A program made the translations under genes and the position numbers. Source: Scylla paramamosain (Eukaryota > Arthropoda > Malacostraca > Decapoda > Portunidae). Taken from it: a stretch of DNA of 64,000 nt. Position 1 is the stretch's first letter. Each line of letters opens with the position of its first letter. Below, piece after piece: positions 62,110 through 64,000 of the stretch. The DNA is taken from assembly GCF_035594125.1 (NCBI RefSeq), contig NC_087190.1, forward strand, positions 8,421,539-8,485,538, in the 5' to 3' direction. The notes under the pieces were generated by a model. That model saw nothing but the letters and a program-made list of their open reading frames with translations, was not told the DNA's origin and ran no database searches.

Positions 62110-64000
62110 ATTTGTGGGTTTTAGCTTTTTGGTACTTAAGGAACTAAAAAAACACTCAAAATACATATTTCTCGTAATGTCCTTTCGTTTACCAAACATA
62201 AGGTTCTTTGCATGTATTTAAACGTTTTTTATAGATAACATGATCAAAAACACTCAAAATACATGTTTTTGGTAATGTAATTCTGTTTGTACATTAAAGG
62301 TGTTTTGCATGCGTTTTAGCGTTTTGGTATGTAATGAGCTAAAAAAAACACCTAAAGGCAAGTTCTTGGTAAAAGTTGGTTTTATTCCCATGTAATGTGA
62401 TTGCCCTGCTTTTTAGTGGTTTATTGCCTAATACGCTCAAAAACACTCGAAAGACCTTTTCTGGTAATATTATTTTTTTCCTAAGAACTAAGAATGTGAA
62501 AAACACTCAAAATACAGGCATTTAGTAAGGTTGTTCTGTTTCTTAACTAAAAGTGTTATTGATGAGCTTCAGCATTTTGGTATGTAAGAAACTTCTCTAA
62601 TACACACATTTGGTAAGGTAGTTCTGTTTCTCAATTAAAAGAGTTATTCATGAGTTTCAGCATTTTGGTATGTAAGAAACTTCTTTATGTACACGAGTTT
62701 TTGAGTTTTTTGCCTTGCGGTTCTTGTGAAACTATAAAACACTCATTATACACGTATCTCGTAATGTCCTTTTCTTTCCTAATATAGAGTGCGTTTCATC
62801 CATTTTTGCATATTTTTTGTAGGTAACAAGCTCAAAAACACATCAAAATATATATTTTTTAATGTTATTCTATTTCTTCATATTGGTTGATTTGCATCCG
62901 TTTTAGCGTTTTTCTACGTAAATCACTGAAAAGACACGTTTTCAGTTATATTGTTGAAATTGCTGAAAAAAAACACTCAAAAGACAGGTTTCTGGTAAAG
63001 TCGAGTAATTTCTCCATATAGGTGGCTTTGCATGAACTTCAGGGTTTGGTACATAACTCCGGAGAAAAGCTAAAATTTTTTTTTATAATGATTTTTTTTT
63101 ACAAAATTTCCCTGAATTTTTCCAGAATTTTGGTATCTCGGTACCTATGAAGATGAATAACAAAAATTTTTTTTCTCTCTATAAAGTGTTATTTGTGAGT
63201 TTTAGCTTTTTGGTACTTAAGGAACTTAAAAACTCTCATAATACACGATTTTCGTAATGTCCTTTTCTTATACAAACATAAGGTAACATGATCAAAAACA
63301 CTCAAAATACATATTTTTGGTAGTGTTATTCTGTTTCTCCATAAAGGGTTTTTTCATGCGTTTTAGCGTTTTGTATGTAAGGAGTTAAAAAACACTTAAA
63401 GGCATGTTCTTCGTAAAAGTTGGTTTTATTCCCATGTAATGTGATTGTTCTGCTTTTTAGTGCTTTGTTGAATATCACGCTCAAAAATACTCAAAAGACA
63501 TTTTTCTGGTAATGTCATTTTTTCCCACATAAAGCTAGTTTCGCATGTAATTTGGCAATTTTGTAAATAAGAATGTGAGAAAACACTCAAAATACACAAT
63601 TTGGTAGGGTAGTTCTGTTTCTCGATTAAAAGTGTTATTCATGCATTTCATCATTTTGGTATGTAAGAAAATTTTTGCGTTTATTGCCTTGTGGTTCTTG
63701 TGGAACTATAAAACACTCATTATACACGTTTCTTGTAATGTGCTTTTGTTTCCTAATATAGAGTGTTTTCCATCCATTTTTGTATTTTTTGTAGGTAGGA
63801 AGCTTAAAAACACTCAAAATATATCTTTTTGGTAATGTTATTCCATTTCTTCATATTGGTTGGTTTGCATCCGTTTTAGCGTTTTTCTTCGTAAATCTCC
63901 GAAAAGACTCGTTTTCAGTAATATTGTTTAAATTGCTCCTGGTACAGGTTTCTGGTAAAGTCGTGTAATTTTCTCATATAAGTGGCTTTCCATGCACTTC
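62110..64000 (+). repeat. Higher-order-repeat satellite array, last segment (cut by window end)
   Basis: HOR segments in the same order and with the same subtype marks as 19641-21600: a duplicated ACATTTGGTAAGGTAGTTC monomer near 62608, the AACTCCGG variant near 63056, and a landmark at 63140. Relative to the first copy about 40 bp are missing near 62480 (CACATAAAGCTAGTTTCGC region), and part of a segment is missing near 63283. The array runs off the window. Confidence 0.86.

Overview
The window is almost entirely non-genic, very AT-rich satellite DNA of a eukaryote. The building block is a degenerate monomer of roughly 85-100 bp. It has two recognisable halves: a GCATGC ... TTTTAGCG ... TTTTGGTAC box, then an AAGCTCAAAAACACTC ... 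TTTTTGGTAATGTT box. I find no intact protein gene, rRNA, tRNA or CRISPR array. Short open frames are frequent on both strands, but they are by-products of a monomer with few stop codons. The only recognisable coding material is two decayed copies of a CR1/Jockey-like non-LTR retrotransposon reverse transcriptase on the minus strand. The style of that element (KSPGPDEIY, DFSKAFDKVPH, FADD and an 8-bp tandem 3' tail) fits an animal genome. An arthropod such as a decapod crustacean is plausible but unproven.

Layout: 1-2390 is irregular plus-orientation satellite. About 2301-2690 is a 194-bp block repeated twice that carries the switch to minus orientation. 2691-6210 is minus-orientation satellite. 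6211-12110 is a plus-orientation higher-order-repeat (HOR) array with a ~1.1 kb unit. 12241-13909 is retroelement copy 1. 13910-19640 is irregular plus-orientation satellite, with an inverted island (16800-17261) and a (TA)n tract (17694-17838). 19641-28357 is HOR array with an inverted island (26468-26919). 28358-30544 is a second copy of the minus block 4029-6210. 30545-53930 is a long HOR array containing a nearly perfect 2001-bp tandem duplication (33592-37593) and a second copy of the inverted island (46433-46910). 54061-56114 is retroelement copy 2. 56115-62109 is irregular satellite parallel to 13910-19640, with matching inverted island and an expanded (TA)n tract. 62110-64000 is HOR array again.

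The largest-scale structure is a macro-repeat. The order [minus block] - [HOR array] - [retroelement + irregular satellite + inverted island + (TA)n] - [HOR array] appears once from about 4.0 to 28.4 kb and again from 28.4 kb to the window end. The second HOR array is about four times longer than the first. Nothing here works as a pathway or operon. The interest lies in the satellite architecture and in the traces of duplication, inversion, unequal exchange and template switching. Repeat boundaries were read by eye and are good to about 10-30 bp unless an exact position is given.
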